Assembly (NCBI GenBank): GCA_036844705.1
Contig: DAIUFH010000084.1
Coordinates: 1 to 8,455 of the forward strand
Source of the DNA: DAIUFH01 sp036844705
GTDB taxonomy: Bacteria > Bacillota > Clostridia > Tissierellales > Tissierellaceae
Direction of reading: 5' to 3'
Length of the DNA stretch: 8,455 bases
Under the pieces are notes generated by a model. The model was not told the origin of the DNA. It worked only from the letters and a program-made list of their open reading frames with translations, and ran no database searches. Each line of letters begins with the position of its first letter. Position 1 is the first letter of the stretch. Both the position numbers and the translations under genes were made by a program. Of the stretch, positions 6,195 to 8,455 are shown one piece after another.

Positions 6195-7955
6195 CTAGTT
6201 AAATCTATAATTTTTTATAATGACCTGTAAACTTACATTTCCATTATACTCATTTACATCTGGATAATATAAAATATCTACTAATATGTTGTTTTCTATA
6301 CCATTTAACATATTATTTAATTGCACTTCACCATATTTACTCTTGACATCATCTAAACAACTCTGAATATCATTAAATATGATCCCTTCCATTCTTTGAC
6401 CTCTAGAAGAAATCAAACTGAGCTTAAGCACATTTTTCTTTGCCCCTAATAAGCTACCTTTTTTAATTCTTATATTTTTTTCTCCAAACAACGGTTTAGA
6501 ATTTCCCTTTCCATAAGGCTCCAATATCTTTATTTCATTTATCAGTTTGTAATTAATATATTCAAAAGGCAGTTGCATGTCAATATATATTTTGGGAATT
6601 AGATCTTCCTCCGTAAGAATGGTATATTGATTTAGTCTACTTCTTAGCTCATCGATATTATCTTCATCTAAAGATAATCCTGCTGCCATAGAATGTCCCC
6701 CAAATCTATTTAATAAATCCTTACACTTAGAAAGCTCTTCAAACATATTGTATTCCTCTATGGATCTAGCAGATCCTTTAACGCCTTCTATTCCTTTAGT
6801 AAGCACAATAGTGGGCATATTGTATTTATCTTTAATCCTGCCAGCTATTATGCCTGCTATACTTTCATGAATATCGGGCTCATAAACTACTAAAACCTTA
6901 CTCTTTTGCATTTTCTTTGCTTCTATCTGGTCAATTACCTTGTCAACACCATCTATGGTCATTTTTCTTCTGTCATCATTTAGATCCCTGAGATTTTTAG
7001 CCATTTCATATGCTAATTGCATATCCTCAGTTAGAAGCAGCTCCAAAGCATAAAGTGCGGTATCCAACCTTCCTGATGCGTTAATAGTAGGGCCTAATAT
7101 AAACCCAACATGATAAACGCCGATTTCCTTGTTCAATACCCCACACATATCTATTAACGCTTTTAATCCTATATTTTTAGTAGAATTTAAGGCTTCGAGG
7201 CCTTTTCTTACAATTATCCTATTCTCTCCTACAAGATCAACTACATCACAAATAGTTGCTATAGCAACAAATTCCAGGTATTCATCTTTTTTATTTAAAT
7301 TTAGTCTATCCGATAAATATCTAATAAATCTATAGACTATACCTGCGCCACATAAATTCTTAAAAGGATATTTACAATCCAGCTGCTTTGGATTTATAAT
7401 TGCATCAGCATCAGTGGATAAATATACTTTAGTATTATTTTCTTCTGTATAAGGAATATCATGATGATCAGTAACTATTACTGTCATTCCAAGTTCCTTG
7501 GCATGTTTTATCTGATTGATAGCAGCTATACCATTGTCACAGGTGATTATTGTATCTATACCCTCTTCTTTAGCATTGTTGACTATATTTATGTTTATAC
7601 CATAGCCATCGATAACACGATCTGGAATTATATAATCCACTTCAGCACCAAAGCTTTTAAGCCCCTTATAAAGTATATATACAGACATTATGCCATCAAC
7701 ATCAAAATCCCCAACAATTCTAATTCTTTTTTTATCCTTTATTTTTTGTATTATAATATCTGAAGCTTTGAGTAGATCCTTCATTAGTTCAGCTGAATTT
7801 AATCTATCGAATTGTGGATTTAAAAATAGTTCAATATCCTTTTTTTCATAAATATCTCTATTTATAAGCAGTTTTGCTACTATTTCACTTATTTCAAACT
7901 CTGAAGCAATTTCTTTATAATCATATTTTTTATTTCTTATAAACCATTTCTCCAA
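6195..7955 (-). CDS. recJ: Single-stranded-DNA-specific exonuclease RecJ
   Basis: This 586-residue DHH-superfamily nuclease degrades single-stranded DNA 5' to 3' in recombination and mismatch repair. Motifs in order: DFDVDG (83-88), CDNG (139-142), TDHHD (162-166, the DHH signature), GPTINASGRL (288-297), then the DHHA1 part with GIIAGR (about 368-373), GSARSI (394-399) and FGGHSMAAG (418-426). A C-terminal region of about 130 residues matches the OB-fold position. It is about 200 residues shorter than B. subtilis RecJ but complete for the compact core type. The start is TTG at 7953-7955, with GGAG 10 bases upstream; no better in-frame ATG is near. It is the first gene of the operon, with a structured leader at 7977-8069. 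Confidence 0.95.
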   Translation of the reverse strand: MEKWFIRNKKYDYKEIASEFEISEIVAKLLINRDIYEKKDIELFLNPQFDRLNSAELMKDLLKASDIIIQKIKDKKRIRIVGDFDVDGIMSVYILYKGLKSFGAEVDYIIPDRVIDGYGININIVNNAKEEGIDTIITCDNGIAAINQIKHAKELGMTVIVTDHHDIPYTEENNTKVYLSTDADAIINPKQLDCKYPFKNLCGAGIVYRFIRYLSDRLNLNKKDEYLEFVAIATICDVVDLVGENRIIVRKGLEALNSTKNIGLKALIDMCGVLNKEIGVYHVGFILGPTINASGRLDTALYALELLLTEDMQLAYEMAKNLRDLNDDRRKMTIDGVDKVIDQIEAKKMQKSKVLVVYEPDIHESIAGIIAGRIKDKYNMPTIVLTKGIEGVKGSARSIEEYNMFEELSKCKDLLNRFGGHSMAAGLSLDEDNIDELRSRLNQYTILTEEDLIPKIYIDMQLPFEYINYKLINEIKILEPYGKGNSKPLFGEKNIRIKKGSLLGAKKNVLKLSLISSRGQRMEGIIFNDIQSCLDDVKSKYGEVQLNNMLNGIENNILVDILYYPDVNEYNGNVSLQVIIKNYRFN

Positions 7956-7976
7956 AAACTATTCACTCCAATATAG

Positions 7977-8016
7977 AAACCTTCCATCAGAGAGGTTTTT
8001 TATACCCCTTCTGATG
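7977..8016 (-). promoter_or_regulatory. Two competing hairpins in the recJ leader
   Basis: AAACCT (7977-7982) pairs with AGGTTT (7993-7998). CATCAGA (7985-7991), inside that loop, is exactly complementary to TCTGATG (8010-8016). The two helices interleave. A true H-type pseudoknot looks sterically tight, because only 2 bases would cross a 7-pair stem, so they are more likely alternatives. The inner hairpin ends about 7 bases from the SD of recJ on the minus strand. On the plus strand it is followed by a run of six T (7996-8001), so it could instead stop antisense transcription out of recJ. Function is inferred only. Confidence 0.35.
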
Positions 8017-8041
8017 TATAGTTGCACTTATCCTATATAAA

Positions 8042-8069
8042 AAAATTTAGATAATAATATCTAAATTTT
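8042..8069 (-). terminator. AT-rich perfect inverted repeat with T run, terminator- or attenuator-like
   Basis: AAAATTTAGAT (8042-8052) and ATCTAAATTTT (8059-8069) form a perfect 11-pair stem with a 6-base loop. On the minus strand the stem runs into seven T (8045-8039), the layout of a Rho-independent terminator, but only one G-C pair supports the stem. It may end a transcript coming from beyond the right edge, or act within the recJ leader. The plus-strand flank lacks a T run. Confidence 0.5.
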
Positions 8070-8163
8070 ATCATTTATTCGCTATAAATTCTAGTTTTTT
8101 ATATATTCTCTATTATATTTGTTGAATTTTAGTTATTTTTCACAGTTAATCACAGCAGATAAA

Positions 8164-8364
8164 GAAAAATGATAAAAATACTAAGGGAACATTTGCAGGA
8201 GTGACTATAATTCTTAGTGAATGGAAGATAAAAATCCGTTAAGCAGCTTTCATGTCCCTAAAGATAGACCACTAAGGGAATTGAAAGATGTAGGATTTTT
8301 GTCTGGAATGAGCTATAGAATTATTCATCTCCGAAACCGTGAGTGTGTATTTTAATCATTTTTC
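8164..8364. repeat. 201-base long imperfect hairpin, MITE-like element or structured RNA
   Basis: The whole stretch folds on itself. GAAAAATGATAAAAATAC (8164-8181) pairs with 8347-8364 at 17 of 18 positions. GGAG (8198-8201) pairs with CTCC (8329-8332), followed by TGA, TAATTCT and TAG pairing with partners down to 8313. AGATAAAAATCC (8226-8237) pairs with 8293-8304 (one G-T). CTTTC (8247-8251) pairs with 8283-8287, and TCCCT (8255-8259) with 8275-8279, leaving a 15-base loop. Internal loops of 16 and 14 bases lie above the outer stem. The outer arm recurs at 63-84, which favours a small non-autonomous repeat. A 6S-like RNA of about 200 bases is the main alternative. No target-site duplication is clear. 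Confidence 0.65.
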
Positions 8365-8455
8365 GATTTTACACAATTTAAAGTACTGTAAATAGTCACT
8401 AATTTTAGCTTATTTATTCGTTTAAATTAGCAAGTATGGATATTGAGCATTCTAT
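8365..8455. other. AT-rich right edge without a gene
   Basis: No open frame with a ribosome binding site is visible. CTAATTT (8399-8405) can pair with AAATTAG (8424-8430) across an 18-base gap, a weak AT-only stem. ACTGTAAAT at 8385-8393 also occurs, in inverse orientation, as ATTTACAGT at 53-61 next to the solo repeat copy, which hints that the shared sequence may extend beyond the 28-base match. Confidence 0.35.

Larger units (their letters stand above)
7956..8163 (-). promoter_or_regulatory. Upstream region and leader of the recJ-relA operon
   Basis: There is no convincing gene in this stretch. On the minus strand TATAAT occurs at 8117-8112 but has no good -35 box 16-18 bases upstream, so the operon promoter is not settled. 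A transcript starting there would carry a leader of roughly 150 bases containing the hairpins at 8042-8069 and 7977-8016. TTTTATCATTTATTCG (8066-8081) weakly resembles the right arm of the long hairpin (8350-8365). Confidence 0.35.

Noticed and set aside
7993..8010. Possible preyQ1-type riboswitch, suggested by GAGAGG and CCCCTT on the plus strand.
   Set aside because: The stem does not pair correctly, the A-rich tail is missing, and no gene lies downstream on that strand.
8170..8205. Short frames starting MIKIL at 70 and 8170, shared by both repeat copies.
   Set aside because: They stop after 22 and 11 codons, diverge after the shared bases and lack an SD; the similarity comes from the DNA repeat.
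8221..8355. A 44-codon plus-strand frame beginning ATGGAAGAT inside the long hairpin.
   Set aside because: It has no SD at a workable distance, is preceded directly by a stop codon, ends within the hairpin arm, and its bases are explained by the paired structure.
1..8455. CRISPR array, tRNA, rRNA or full transposase gene.
   Set aside because: No regularly spaced direct repeats, tRNA cloverleaf or rRNA sequence, and no transposase motifs were seen in any frame.

Overview
The window looks like chromosomal DNA of a low-GC, anaerobic Gram-positive bacterium of the Clostridia or Tissierellia type. The DNA is strongly AT-rich, Shine-Dalgarno (SD) sequences are strong, TTG/GTG/ATG starts are mixed, and the gene order recJ, relA, dtd, metallo-hydrolase, hemZ is a Firmicutes arrangement. 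I cannot name the genus from the sequence alone.

Layout, right to left, because all large genes are on the minus strand. Positions 7956-8455 are about 500 bases without a convincing gene. They hold a 201-base imperfect long hairpin (8164-8364), an AT-rich terminator-like hairpin (8042-8069) and a pair of competing short hairpins just upstream of recJ (7977-8016). The housekeeping operon follows: recJ (7955-6195), relA/rel (6173-4011), dtd (4000-3551), an MBL-fold hydrolase (3545-2919) and hemZ (2900-1434). Gaps are 5 to 21 bases, and two SD sequences overlap the preceding stop codon. The operon ends in a 35-base hairpin at 1390-1424.

The left part is accessory. A tiny plus-strand unit has its own promoter, a strong SD and a 22-codon hydrophobic peptide (1309-1377), and ends at the same hairpin as hemZ. 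Its promoter faces a minus-strand promoter, both predicting a start near 1255. The minus promoter serves a two-gene cassette: a secreted 235-residue protein of unknown function (1192-485) and a 97-residue three-helix membrane protein (457-164), closed by a strong terminator at 133-169. The outer left edge (63-90) carries a near-exact copy of one end of the long hairpin at the right edge, which suggests a dispersed repeat family.

The operon gathers maintenance and stress functions: single-strand DNA exonuclease, (p)ppGpp metabolism, D-aminoacyl-tRNA proofreading, a glyoxalase-II-like hydrolase and a radical SAM enzyme. The most unusual signals are the long hairpin with its distant partner copy, the tiny peptide gene, and the secreted-protein/membrane-protein cassette.
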